Below, piece by piece: positions 8,315-16,416 of a DNA stretch of 40,149 nucleotides (its first letter is position 1; every line of letters starts with the position of its first letter). Source of the stretch: Candidatus Kurthia equi (lineage in GTDB: Bacteria; Bacillota; Bacilli; Bacillales_A; Planococcaceae); assembly GCA_018065935.1 (NCBI GenBank), contig JAGHSJ010000032.1:1-40149 (forward strand). Direction: 5' to 3'. Both the position numbers and the translations under genes were made by a program. Below the pieces are notes generated by a model. That model had not been told where the DNA came from and did not search any database. It saw only the letters and a program-made list of their open reading frames with translations.

Positions 8315-9599
8315 ATGGGCGAATTTCATCTTTACGATAAGTTACCGCGCGAACAGATTATTTGTGTCGATATGAACTCGTACTATGTCAGTTGTATGGC
8401 TTTACTCGAAAATTTGGACGTTAATACGGTACCAATGGCTGTTGTAGGCAGTTTGAAGCGACCTGGCGCGGTTGTATTATCAGCAAACCGACCAATGAAA
8501 GAACGCTTCAAGGTGCGTACCAGGCACACGTTATTATGAGATACCTAAGCATAATGATATAAGGTTATTTGAACCGAAAATGGACTTCTTTCTTGATATG
8601 TCTGTCGAGATTACAAAGCTTGTTGCCACATTTGTTCCTAAAGATTGTATATGGGTATATTCGGTCGATGAATTTTTTGTAAAACTTGACTCCATGACCA
8701 GCCTGTTAGGTGATGCCGAATCCATTGCTAAAGCCATTCAAAACGCTATTTATCAGCAGTTTAAAATACCATCATCTATCGGAATGGGTGACAACATGTT
8801 ACAAGCCAAGCTGGCGCTTGACCTACAGGGCAAAAAGACTGGCTTTGCTCGTTGGACATATGAGGACATACCTGAGAAATTATGGAAGGTTAGCCCGCTA
8901 TCTGAAATGTGGGGGATTGGGAAACGTACTGAAAAGCGATTAAATGCTTTAGGTATTCACCGAGTAGGTGATCTAGCTGAAGCCGACCTTTCTATGTTAG
9001 AGAAAGAATTTGGCGTTATGGGCAATCAAATTTATTATCATGCGTGGGGCATAGACATTTCACAACTTTGTGAAAAGGACGAATATCGTGCGCCAACACG
9101 TAGTCTTAGTTTCGGGAAATCTCAAATGCTCATGCGCGACTATCATCATAAGCGTGAAATATGCGTGCCTTTGCTTGAAATGTGTGAAGATGTAGCCAAG
9201 CGTGCTAGGGAAAAGGGCTTTTCGGCTCGTACTATTTCATTAGGATTAGCACATAGTCGAAGTGCCATTATGTCGGATAATTTTTATCGGTCCCGTACGA
9301 TTGAAGAACCAACCAATGACACCATCACCATTTATAACGTTTGTAAGGAGCTGCTTGATGAATTTTATGGGGGTGAACCTGCGCGCCAATTATCTGTCCG
9401 AATATCAAACGTATCAAAAGAACGTGGTATGCAACTTGATTTATTTGATGAATCTAAAGACAAACGTGCTCATTTAGCGCACACAATGGATAAATTACGC
9501 AATCGTTTTGGAACAACGTCAATATTAAGGGCGGTTTCCTTAACGGACGCAGGAACGGCTATAAAGCGTGGAAATTTAGTTGCAGGGCATATGAAATAG
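8315..9599 (+). pseudogene. Y-family DNA polymerase (UvrX/YqjW-type), disrupted by a one-base frameshift
   Basis: The reading frame from ATG 8315 encodes VDMNSYYVSCMA (first catalytic Asp) and then stops at 8537-8539. The rest continues in another frame to 9599, with SVDEFFVKLD (catalytic Asp-Glu), WGIGKRTEKRLNALG (helix-hairpin-helix) and a C-terminal little-finger domain. It ends with a clamp-binding motif QLDLF near the C-terminus. Removing one C at 8520/8521 restores VRTGTRYYEIPK, matching the family, so the lesion is a single inserted base. It could be a true mutation or a sequencing error. The intact enzyme would be an SOS-induced translesion polymerase. It is followed by a YolD-like gene as in Bacillus. 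Confidence 0.85.
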
Positions 9600-9610
9600 G
9601 AGGGGCAATC

Positions 9611-9946
9611 ATGATTAAACATCGTGGTCTTATTAAGAAATGGACGGGTCTGATGATGCCCGAACATATTCAACGCTTGAAAGAGTGGGAAGAAACAATT
9701 GAACATGAATATCCGAAAGAAAAAACAGATTGGGAGCTAGAGGAGATGCAGCAAACCATTATGGCCGCTTATCATAAGAAATGTCCCTTAGAATTTCGGT
9801 TGTGGCGTAATGACCGGTGGATAATAGAGCGCGGTATTATTACGGCTATTAAGCCTAGTCATAAGCAATTCATTGTTGATGCAGAACTAAGTGTTAAGCA
9901 CATTCACTTTCATGAAATTCAGCAAGTGACGGTGATTTATGGATGA
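9611..9946 (+). CDS. YolD-like protein
   Basis: The 111-residue protein has the YolD-family opening RGLIKKWTGLMMPEHIQRLKE and a C-terminal beta region (WIIERGIITAIKPSHKQF). YolD-like genes usually sit next to UvrX/UmuC-type polymerases in Bacillus and its plasmids and phages, as here. Their function is unclear, with a UmuD-like accessory role having been proposed. GGAGGGG precedes ATG. It overlaps the following gene by 4 bp and belongs to the LexA-controlled cassette. Confidence 0.85.
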   Translation: MIKHRGLIKKWTGLMMPEHIQRLKEWEETIEHEYPKEKTDWELEEMQQTIMAAYHKKCPLEFRLWRNDRWIIERGIITAIKPSHKQFIVDAELSVKHIHFHEIQQVTVIYG

Positions 9947-10296
9947 TTGCTTTAGAAGAACGTCAGCTGGTGTATGAGTACTTGATGATGGATATTGCGA
10001 TACGTTCCCTTCAGTACGACATTGAACATATACAAGGTCTGAAATACGCCGAGCTGTATGTTCAACAACTAAGCGCGGTATTAACCTATTTACAACGTGA
10101 CTTTCAGTGGCGCAAGAGTACACTTGCTAGTAAAAAGATACGTTTAGTTAAGTGGGTGAAAGTAAATGAACAGTTTTCTGATGCTGTACTCACTACCACT
10201 GGGGAAGATGCTACTATACGATTCTCAGCACTTGTTTTAAAACAAAATAGCCAATTACTAATCTCTCAAAAATTATTACCAATATCGGAAATTTAA
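9943..10296 (+). CDS. Third gene of the SOS cassette, unknown function
   Basis: This 117-residue protein starts inside the end of the YolD-like gene (ATGA overlap), so it is probably translationally coupled. It is helical in the first two-thirds (ERQLVYEYLMMDIAIRSLQYD) with a beta-like end. The family is not recognised. Its position suggests a role with the polymerase and YolD protein, which is inference. Confidence 0.6.
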   Translation: MIALEERQLVYEYLMMDIAIRSLQYDIEHIQGLKYAELYVQQLSAVLTYLQRDFQWRKSTLASKKIRLVKWVKVNEQFSDAVLTTTGEDATIRFSALVLKQNSQLLISQKLLPISEI

Positions 10297-10479
10297 TTGA
10301 AATTTAAAAGTAATAGCATGTACAATAGAAACTAAGACTAAAACGAATCAAATGAGTATCATTAGCCAGTTTAGCCAACTAACTAATCCTGCTTGTTGTA
10401 ATCGTTTTGAGGTACCTTTAGCCGAGCTACCTAGTAGTCTTAAATACTATTCAATTCTATGTACCGCCCGAATCCTATA
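10297..10479. other. Intergenic, nothing recognised
   Basis: This is the first part of a long non-coding region between the SOS cassette and the rep gene. No coding frame, terminator or clear repeat was found. The next segments hold a promoter with a short leader, then the antisense RNA. Confidence 0.4.
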
Positions 10480-10599
10480 TTGACTTTTTGCAAAAACATT
10501 CGCATAATGTATGTTAGTTCTAAATCAATATAAGATATTTATCAATTTCCGAACGGAAGAACCGGGCGTATGAAATTTAATTTCATATTGCCTTTTTTT
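10480..10599 (+). promoter_or_regulatory. Promoter plus short terminated leader, possible divergent eighth leader copy
   Basis: TTGACT (10480-10485), 17 bp and CATAAT (10503-10508) make a good promoter. Thirty-eight bases after the -10 comes TTCC-GAAC-GGAA, a small hairpin placed where the other leaders carry ACC-ANAC-GGT. A terminator follows (stem arms around 10564-10576 and 10580-10592, then T residues to 10599). The layout matches the seven leaders, but the loop and lower stem differ. Confidence 0.5.
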
Positions 10600-10644
10600 G
10601 TATTCTTTTTTAGAAATTAAAAATTAAAAAACCTAAAAGAGCAC

Positions 10645-10819
10645 AAAAAAAACACTCGTTAGCCGAACGAGTGTTAGGACAAGAATCTAATGTTTCCCAT
10701 AACATTAGAAACGGCAACAGTTGAGTTGAAGTAAGTACGAAGGAATCGATTTACAAAACAACTGCTACATTAAAAGGTGTGTAGCAAACAAAATCATGTT
10801 CGCCAATAGAAATAAACAT
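10645..10819 (-). ncRNA. Candidate antisense (countertranscribed) RNA of the rep leader, about 175 nt
   Basis: On the minus strand a near-consensus promoter is present: TTGATT (plus 10849-10854), exactly 17 bp, TATAAT (plus 10826-10831). Transcription would start near 10819. It would end at a strong minus-strand terminator, stem 10651-10660 with 10666-10675, followed by a run of eight U (plus A tract 10645-10652). In between lies a 9-bp stem-loop (TCTAATGTT with AACATTAGA, around 10687-10710). No minus-strand gene exists here. A stable RNA opposite the leader of a replication gene is the classic arrangement for copy-number control. Function is inferred. Confidence 0.65.
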
Positions 10820-10971
10820 AAGAAAATTATAATGCCTAAATGTTAAATAATCAACTATTATTACGCGAAAAAGGCGTTATGTCAAAAATTCCTCTATATG
10901 TTTTTCTACTTAAACTTCAATTTATCGTTGCCCTCTTGTCTGTTACCCATAACAGAAAGAAGGAATCTACA

Positions 10972-12294
10972 ATGAATAATCAATCACAGTATCAATTAAC
11001 AACACCCGCAGTTTCACCAAATGAAATCAATGTAACGGAAATTTATGGTATGCACGTTTTACCAGGCATCGAAAACAGCTGGCTTACTACAATTGGAGAG
11101 AAGGGCTTTATCGGTTGGCTACAATTGCTTTCTATGACTTTGCTGCAGGAGAACCTTGCTAAAGATGGGGCGAGCGTAGAATATCCTACGAAAAAAGAAA
11201 TTCTACAAAAGCTTGGTGTGTCTGAAAAGACGTTTAACCGTAATATCTTACGCCCGCTATTTGAAGTCGGCTTACTAGATGTTTTTGAAGATGACCAAAA
11301 AAACAAGCTGCGTAAACGTGGCGTACCAACTTCCCGAATTGTTGTTTACCGTTACCCATTCAATAAGCGTGAAAATCTATTCAAACCCTTACAAATCGTA
11401 CGTAGCTTTGATACGGACTACAACTCAAAAGCAAAATTATTAGGCATACTCGGTCAAAAAACAAAGATTGAAAATGCGAATGAACAAATTCGTATGGCTC
11501 AGTTAGAACAAGAAGTGCCACAAGAGTATGATTTTGTGCAAAATAACGTTCAACATATGAACCCACAATGGACATCTGCACAAATGGAATTAATTGAGGA
11601 AAGCGAAAATTTTAAAGGTGGCAAAAATGCCAGCTTTGAAAACGACCCGAATTCTAAAGGTGGCAAAAATGCCAGCTTTGAAAATAGCCCGAATTCTGAA
11701 GGTGGCAAAAATGCCAGCTTTAAATATGACAAAGGTGGCATTTTTGCCACTAACGATAGTGACGCGGGTTCAGACCACTTTTCCACAGATGTTGATAACT
11801 CTAAGCTTGCAAAAATGCAAGCCTTAGATATATACAGTAATACAATATCCTTTAATAAATCTTTTATATCTTTAGAGAGAGATATAAATAAAATAAATAA
11901 TATATATAGCGACCAAGAAAAATTAATTATCGATAAAGACGAACTGACACCGAAAATGGCAGTTGTCTGTGAAAAACTGATTGACTTTAATCTACCCATT
12001 TCTTGCATCAATGAAATTCTATTGCTGTTAATGGATCACCTTTCTCATTTTTCTGAAACAGATATATGTGATGCTGCCATGAAACAACTTAGCTATATGT
12101 ATGATCAAGTGATTGGCGGGCAAGAAATTAGTAATTTCTATGCTTTATTTAAACATGGTTTTGAAGGTTTCTTATCGTCGTTCAAATTCGTTGCTACCGT
12201 TCAATCAAAAGAAAATAAGCCCTTACAAGCAGTAGGAGGGGGTAGTACATCTAAACAAGTACCGTTTTACAATTGGCTTGAAGAACGCGAATAA
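10972..12294 (+). CDS. Putative replication initiator (winged-helix-type) with origin-like sequence inside the gene
   Basis: The start at ATG 10972 (MNNQSQYQLTT) is preferred because AGAAAGAAGGAA lies just before it. The frame is open further upstream to 10840 but without an RBS there. The 440-residue protein has an N-terminal domain of winged-helix character (YPTKKEILQKLGVSEKTF, then LRPLFEVGLLDVFEDD). A linker of imperfect 14-residue repeats (KGGKNASFE..) follows, then a helical C-terminal domain (about 340-440). I do not recognise a named Rep family with certainty. Rep function is inferred from the wHTH pattern, the antisense RNA upstream, the iteron-like repeats and DnaA-like boxes inside, and the downstream primase, SSB and clamp genes. 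Confidence 0.65.
   Translation: MNNQSQYQLTTPAVSPNEINVTEIYGMHVLPGIENSWLTTIGEKGFIGWLQLLSMTLLQENLAKDGASVEYPTKKEILQKLGVSEKTFNRNILRPLFEVGLLDVFEDDQKNKLRKRGVPTSRIVVYRYPFNKRENLFKPLQIVRSFDTDYNSKAKLLGILGQKTKIENANEQIRMAQLEQEVPQEYDFVQNNVQHMNPQWTSAQMELIEESENFKGGKNASFENDPNSKGGKNASFENSPNSEGGKNASFKYDKGGIFATNDSDAGSDHFSTDVDNSKLAKMQALDIYSNTISFNKSFISLERDINKINNIYSDQEKLIIDKDELTPKMAVVCEKLIDFNLPISCINEILLLLMDHLSHFSETDICDAAMKQLSYMYDQVIGGQEISNFYALFKHGFEGFLSSFKFVATVQSKENKPLQAVGGGSTSKQVPFYNWLEERE
11617..11759 (+). repeat. Iteron-like repeats inside the rep gene
   Basis: Units begin at 11617, 11659 and 11701 (42-bp period), each starting GGTGGCAAAAATGCCAGC. A fourth at 11734 has GGTGGCATTTTTGCCACT. Every unit centres on a perfect inverted repeat, TGGCA-N4-TGCCA. 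A fifth, stronger palindrome of the same design (GCTTGCA-AAAA-TGCAAGC) lies at 11805-11822. They look like initiator-binding sites, though they also encode a protein repeat. Confidence 0.65.
11779..11935. other. DnaA-like boxes and AT-rich region, candidate replication origin
   Basis: TTTTCCACA (11779-11787) and, on the other strand, TTATCAACA (plus 11790-11798) each differ by one base from the DnaA box TTATCCACA and face each other. They are followed by a very AT-rich stretch (about 11825-11935) that could serve as the unwinding element. With the iteron-like repeats just upstream this gives a complete origin layout, all within coding sequence. Confidence 0.55.
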
Positions 12295-12351
12295 TTAAAA
12301 TTACATAGAACGCTCAAATGATTTTTTAATGACAAAAGCGGTTGCTTGCGA

Positions 12352-12493
12352 TATACTTTAAGCAATTACTTTTGTCTTAACATTACTAACTCGAACCACA
12401 CGGTAGAGTTTTGAATTTTTTTAAAACGCTCATTTGAGTGACGAATTACGGCTTATTTTGTCGTGCCTTCGTTTACTTTATGGGCGTTTTTTT
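12352..12493 (+). promoter_or_regulatory. Leader RNA copy 2 ahead of the primase gene
   Basis: ATGACA, 17 bp and TATACT (12352-12357) form the promoter. After 37 nt comes the conserved hairpin: AACTC (12388-12392) with GAGTT (12406-12410) around ACC-ACAC-GGT. The terminator pairs 12425-12433 with 12480-12488 and ends in seven T residues at 12487-12493. Its 5' arm can instead pair locally, CGCTC with GAGTG. Confidence 0.75.
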
Positions 12494-12536
12494 GTTGTTA
12501 AGCCTTTAGTAAAAATTATTTTAGGGGGCATTTTAC

Positions 12537-13928
12537 ATGTCAAAAATTAGTCAAGAATCTATCGATAAGGTGAAGCAAATTGCTATTGTGGATGTCGCTG
12601 CAGCTCTAGGGTTGTACATGAAACGTTCTGGTAAACAATACTTTATCCCTTGTCCTAATCCTGAACACGTTGAAACAAGCCATGATCACTGTGCTATCGA
12701 AACTCGAAAAAACATTTTTCACTGTTTTCATTGCAAATGTGGCGGTAAAGATGCTATCGGTTATTACAAATGGCATAAGTATGGTACACGTGAAGGGCAT
12801 TTTAAAGAAACGATCTTAAGTTTAGGTCAGCTAATGGGAATTGAAATCAAAGATGAAAAAGGAAATATCATGGTTGCTGGTGATGATTCATATACACCGA
12901 GCGTGAAAATTTCTCAAAATGAATTGCAAGCACAAGATGCACCGATTACACACGCAGTTTATACAGCTATGTTGTCACTATGCCCATTAAAACCTGCGCA
13001 TTTAGACGAGCTTATGAATAAGCGTAAGTATTCAAAAGATGAAATCAAACTACATCATTTCGCAACTGTGCCGGACGCTGATGAATGGATTAGAATTTAC
13101 TCTATTTTAAAAGCAAAAAATTATCCGTTAGACCGTATACCTGGTCTATCGCAAGTTTTCCAACCAGCGAATATGCCTACAAAGTTTCCGCGTGAACTTG
13201 GTGAACCAGGAGAGTTTACTGATGCAAAAGATAACGTAATACAAGGACATTGGTTTTACGTGCACAATGCGAGTAATGGATATTTCATTCCTGTGTATGA
13301 TGAAAATGGGTATATCATTCGTTTGCGTGTTCGTAAAGATAGCGGCGACCCGAAATCGAAATACGTATGGTTTTCATCAACTCACAATGTTGATTCTGAA
13401 ACGGAAATACGCTATGCCCGTCGAAATGGTGCATCAAGTGGCGGACCATTTACATTAGCTGTTCCACCACAAACACTGTTCAATTGGCAACGAGGAAGAA
13501 ATGTAACTGAGGTAATATCTACTCACACTTTATTAGCTACGGAGGGCGAGCACAAAGCAAATATCAGTGCGAAAGCCTTTAATATTCCTGTTGCTGGTTT
13601 AGCGGGAGCTGGTAACTTCGAAAGTTTATTGCCTTTTATTCAAAAATGGGGCATTAAGAAATTAGTAATTGGATATGACATGGATACGCTTCAAAAAGAG
13701 GACGATTCATTAAAGAGTGCTAATAAATTAGCAACTTTATTTGAAATCGTTCGTAACTTTGCGATTGAAGTTACTAAGTTAGGCGTTGAAACTGTCATTT
13801 GGACATGGAATTTAGCTGATGGTAAGGGGCTTGATGATCTTGTTTTAAATGGCAAACTTCCTGTGGAGTTTAATTTAAATACAGGTGTTCAACGAGCAGT
13901 CACTTTAAATTCAGTACATTCCCTATAA
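12537..13928 (+). CDS. DnaG-like primase (CHC2 zinc finger plus TOPRIM-like domain)
   Basis: The 463-residue protein has an N-terminal CHC2-type zinc finger with ligands Cys39, His44, Cys63 and Cys66 (PCPNPEH and FHCFHC). A middle region of unknown fold follows. The C-terminal TOPRIM-like domain contains LLATEGEHKANISAKA (acidic Glu) and VIGYDMDT (DxD metal site), in the style of DUF3854/TOPRIM proteins. It probably makes primers for replication of the element, although no helicase-binding domain is evident. ATG 12537 follows TTAGGGGGC. It lies behind leader copy 2 and is followed after 28 bp by SSB, so the two likely form an operon. Confidence 0.8.
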   Translation: MSKISQESIDKVKQIAIVDVAAALGLYMKRSGKQYFIPCPNPEHVETSHDHCAIETRKNIFHCFHCKCGGKDAIGYYKWHKYGTREGHFKETILSLGQLMGIEIKDEKGNIMVAGDDSYTPSVKISQNELQAQDAPITHAVYTAMLSLCPLKPAHLDELMNKRKYSKDEIKLHHFATVPDADEWIRIYSILKAKNYPLDRIPGLSQVFQPANMPTKFPRELGEPGEFTDAKDNVIQGHWFYVHNASNGYFIPVYDENGYIIRLRVRKDSGDPKSKYVWFSSTHNVDSETEIRYARRNGASSGGPFTLAVPPQTLFNWQRGRNVTEVISTHTLLATEGEHKANISAKAFNIPVAGLAGAGNFESLLPFIQKWGIKKLVIGYDMDTLQKEDDSLKSANKLATLFEIVRNFAIEVTKLGVETVIWTWNLADGKGLDDLVLNGKLPVEFNLNTGVQRAVTLNSVHSL

Positions 13929-13956
13929 TTTTTTCTAAAACAAGGAGAGAAACATT

Positions 13957-14520
13957 ATGATAAATCGTGTTGTTTTGGTCGGAAGATTAACAAAGGACCC
14001 GGAATTAAAATATACGCCGAGCGGAGTACCCATGGCTCGATTTACTATTGCAGTCAATCGTACTTTTTCTAATCAATCGGGGGAACGTGAAGCAGATTTT
14101 ATAGGCTGTATAGCCTGGAGAAAACAAGCTGAAAATCTAGCAAACTTCATGAAAAAAGGAAGTTTAATTGGGATAGAAGGTCGTATTCAAACAGGTAGTT
14201 TTGAGGGCCAAGATGGAAAACGTGTATACACTACAGATGTAGTAGCTGATTCAGTGCAGTTCTTAGAGCCGCGCGGAGGAGCAAATCAATCCCAAGGTAT
14301 GCAAAATCAACAAAATGGTGAACAAGGCTACAGTGGCGGTCAACCGACTTACAATAGTCAATCAAACCAACAATTTGGTGGAGCACAACCTAATCAAGAT
14401 TCTTATGGTTCATATCAACAACCAAATCAGAATCAGCAAAACTACACTCGTATTGACGAAGATCCATTTGCCAATAGAAGAGGACCAATCGAGGTTTCTA
14501 ACGATGATTTACCATTTTGA
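13957..14520 (+). CDS. ssb: Single-stranded DNA-binding protein
   Basis: The 187-residue protein begins with the canonical OB-fold opening ([19 protein letters not shown]) and contains [18 protein letters not shown] and the expected strands to about residue 110. A Gln/Asn/Gly-rich linker follows, and the acidic tip ends in DDLPF, the protein-interaction tail of bacterial SSBs. It protects single-stranded DNA and recruits replication and repair proteins. The start has AAGGAGAG upstream. It follows the primase gene in the same transcription unit. Confidence 0.97.
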   Translation: MINRVVLVGRLTKDPELKYTPSGVPMARFTIAVNRTFSNQSGEREADFIGCIAWRKQAENLANFMKKGSLIGIEGRIQTGSFEGQDGKRVYTTDVVADSVQFLEPRGGANQSQGMQNQQNGEQGYSGGQPTYNSQSNQQFGGAQPNQDSYGSYQQPNQNQQNYTRIDEDPFANRRGPIEVSNDDLPF

Positions 14521-14612
14521 AGGTCTAACTAGTGTGTAATCTAGCATAAACACTGAGTTTGTAGACGTTTTAAGTGTGTAATTTAAAAAAATAAATCGAA
14601 CATAATTTGAAT

Positions 14613-14643
14613 GAGACAAGAACGAATTTTTGTCTCTTTTTTT
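14613..14643 (+). terminator. Terminator/attenuator directly before the clamp gene
   Basis: GAGACAA pairs with TTGTCTC and is followed by seven or more T residues, ending about 12 bases before the clamp RBS. Confidence 0.7.
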
Positions 14644-14668
14644 ATTAAATTTTAAGGAGAGATATAGT

Positions 14669-15763
14669 ATGGAAATCAAAGCAGATAAATCAATTTTATT
14701 AAAAGAATTAGCAATAGCAGCGAAGTATCGTAAAAAAGATGGCGGAGCTTACACATATTTTGAAGCAACAGAAGATGGCTTAATTGTTAAATCAACGAAT
14801 GACGAAGTTTACTATACAAATATTTTACCATTACAAGTAGTTGGTGAAGAAGATTTAGAAACCGTTCATGAAATTATTAAGCCCGGTGTAGTAGCAATTA
14901 CTTCAAAAATTGAAGAAGTGTTGCGTAAAGTACCTGGTAAAACCATTACTCTTAAAGCTGAGAATGAAAAAGTATCAATTTCGGCTGATGGTTTTAAGGC
15001 TAATGTAGCTACCATAGAAGTTGATTTCAAAGAAGCCCCTAGCGATACAGCAGGCGAAGCAATAAGCTCACCTATGGCTTTCTTTAAAAACATTGTACAG
15101 CGTACAGGTTTTGCTTATTCAACGTCTGAAAGTCGTCCAGCATTAAAAGGGCTTAATATAAAATCGGTTGATGGTACTTTCCATGCAGTAACAACAGACA
15201 CACATCGTCTAGCTTATTACTCGGAAGAAAGCACAATTCAATTTGGAGAAATTACCGTTCCAGCTAAAGCATTTACATCTATACTTGATGAATTTAATGA
15301 TGATGAGAAATTGAACATGGTTTCTCTAAAATCATATGTAAAATTATCGCAGGATGAACGTATTGTTTATATCCAATTACTCGATGGTAATTACCCTGAT
15401 ACAACAAATCTTGTTAAGATTGATCCAAATTCCAATAAAATTACAATTGAATCAAAGGCATTTTTAGATGCAATTGACCGCGCTTTATTATTTGCTAAAC
15501 AAGATCAAAAGAAGAACGTCTCTATTGTTCAAATGGAGCAAGTAGATGAAGGGCTACGTGTATTCTCTAAAAATGCAGAAGGTGAAATTGATACAGTGAT
15601 TGCGATTAAATCACAATCGGCAAAATTAGAAGGAAATTTGGCGTATCAAGGTGCCTTTTTACAAGACGCTATTCGCGCTCATGGTCAAAAGGAGGTAACA
15701 TTGAACGTAATCGATAATAACCGTCCAATGTATATTACAAGTGAAACTGATGGTGTAACTTAG
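14669..15763 (+). CDS. dnaN: DNA polymerase III beta sliding clamp, C-terminus cut by an amber stop
   Basis: ATG 14669 (MEIKADKSILLKELAIAA) is chosen because AAGGAGAG precedes it. The product has 364 residues and follows the three-domain clamp layout, with recognisable segments such as RPALKGLNIK, TTDTHRLAYY and IQLLDGNYPDTTNLV. The clamp encircles DNA and tethers the polymerase. The frame ends at TAG 15761-15763, after GVT, but the next codons read LVLPIRV and then a second TAG at 15785-15787. That is the expected conserved C-terminal strand. A CAG-to-TAG change therefore seems to remove the last eight residues. A second divergent clamp gene lies at 34750. A terminator follows at 15795. Confidence 0.93.
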   Translation: MEIKADKSILLKELAIAAKYRKKDGGAYTYFEATEDGLIVKSTNDEVYYTNILPLQVVGEEDLETVHEIIKPGVVAITSKIEEVLRKVPGKTITLKAENEKVSISADGFKANVATIEVDFKEAPSDTAGEAISSPMAFFKNIVQRTGFAYSTSESRPALKGLNIKSVDGTFHAVTTDTHRLAYYSEESTIQFGEITVPAKAFTSILDEFNDDEKLNMVSLKSYVKLSQDERIVYIQLLDGNYPDTTNLVKIDPNSNKITIESKAFLDAIDRALLFAKQDQKKNVSIVQMEQVDEGLRVFSKNAEGEIDTVIAIKSQSAKLEGNLAYQGAFLQDAIRAHGQKEVTLNVIDNNRPMYITSETDGVT

Positions 15764-15794
15764 CTAGTTTTACCTATCCGTGTTTAGGACGTTT

Positions 15795-15828
15795 AAAAAG
15801 TGCTGCTCATTACGAGCGCACTTTTTTT
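15795..15828 (+). terminator. Rho-independent terminator after the clamp gene
   Basis: AAAAAGTGC and GCTC pair with GAGC and GCACTTTTT, with a T run to 15828. Confidence 0.85.
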
Positions 15829-15870
15829 GTGCAATTCGATAATAACAATTGAGTATTTTTGAAAATTTGT

Positions 15871-16011
15871 TATACTATAAACATATTATTTAATTTGCAT
15901 TCATTTACCTCGCACCATACGGTCAGAGGAATTTTTAGCACTTTAACAGTGTTCATTAGAAAAACCTTATTAGGGATTTTCTGTGTTCATTTACTGTTAA
16001 AGTGCTTTTTT
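15871..16011 (+). promoter_or_regulatory. Leader RNA copy 3
   Basis: TTGAGT, 16 bp and TATACT (15871-15876) form the promoter. After 37 nt comes the hairpin CCTC (15908-15911) with GAGG (15926-15929) around ACC-ATAC-GGT. The terminator pairs AGCACTTTAACAGT (15937-15950) with ACTGTTAAAGTGCT (15993-16006) and is followed by T residues. The local alternative is CACT with AGTG inside 15939-15951. Confidence 0.8.
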
Positions 16012-16050
16012 GCGTTTTAAATAGTAAATAAATCTTAGGGGGCCTATATA

Positions 16051-16302
16051 ATGGCTGAAAAACAAATCGAAAAATTACAAGCGCTAATCAACAAATCTTT
16101 AAAAGGTGAATTCATCTCAATGCTACGCAAAGAGGGGCACTTTTTAAGTTTTTGTGAAAGTTCGAACGCTCACCGCTATGCGTTAAACGTTCAACGTCGC
16201 GAAGTAGAGATGATGATTAAGGAGTCTATTCGAGCATTTGACTATTGTACAATTTTCGTGAACTTAAAAAATGGTTCATTAGAAATTGCAAAAGTTGCTT
16301 AA
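16051..16302 (+). CDS. Small protein of unknown function
   Basis: The 83-residue product begins with a helical, charged region (EKQIEKLQALINKSLKGEF). It continues with alternating strands and helices (RYALNVQRREVEMMIKE, then YCTIFVNLKNGSLEIAKVA), suggesting a compact alpha/beta fold. No family is recognised. It is the first gene behind leader copy 3, has a good RBS (TTAGGGGGCC) and is followed by a terminator at 16328-16362. The shared leader suggests coordinated expression with the replication genes. Confidence 0.6.
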   Translation: MAEKQIEKLQALINKSLKGEFISMLRKEGHFLSFCESSNAHRYALNVQRREVEMMIKESIRAFDYCTIFVNLKNGSLEIAKVA

Positions 16303-16327
16303 TAGTTTCTAAAGAAAGAGATTGGAT

Positions 16328-16362
16328 AAAAAGGTGCAGCGATACTCGCTCACCTTTTTTTT
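16328..16362 (+). terminator. Rho-independent terminator
   Basis: AAAAAGGTG pairs with CACCTTTTT around an inner AGCG/CGCT stem, with a T run to 16362. Confidence 0.85.
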
Positions 16363-16416
16363 GTTTGAGATGATGTATCGGATCCAACAGATTCAATACA
16401 AATTGGAGGAATTTAA

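Noticed and set aside
10840..10971. Upstream in-frame start adding 44 residues to the rep protein
   Set aside because: No ribosome binding site precedes 10840, the added residues overlap the antisense promoter, and a good RBS precedes ATG 10972.
11594..11827. Frame with KVAKMPAL repeats inside rep
   Set aside because: Alternative-frame reading of the iteron-like repeats.
15761..15763. Amber readthrough as genuine recoding
   Set aside because: TAG is the normal stop of several other genes here and no recoding signal is visible; a point mutation is simpler.
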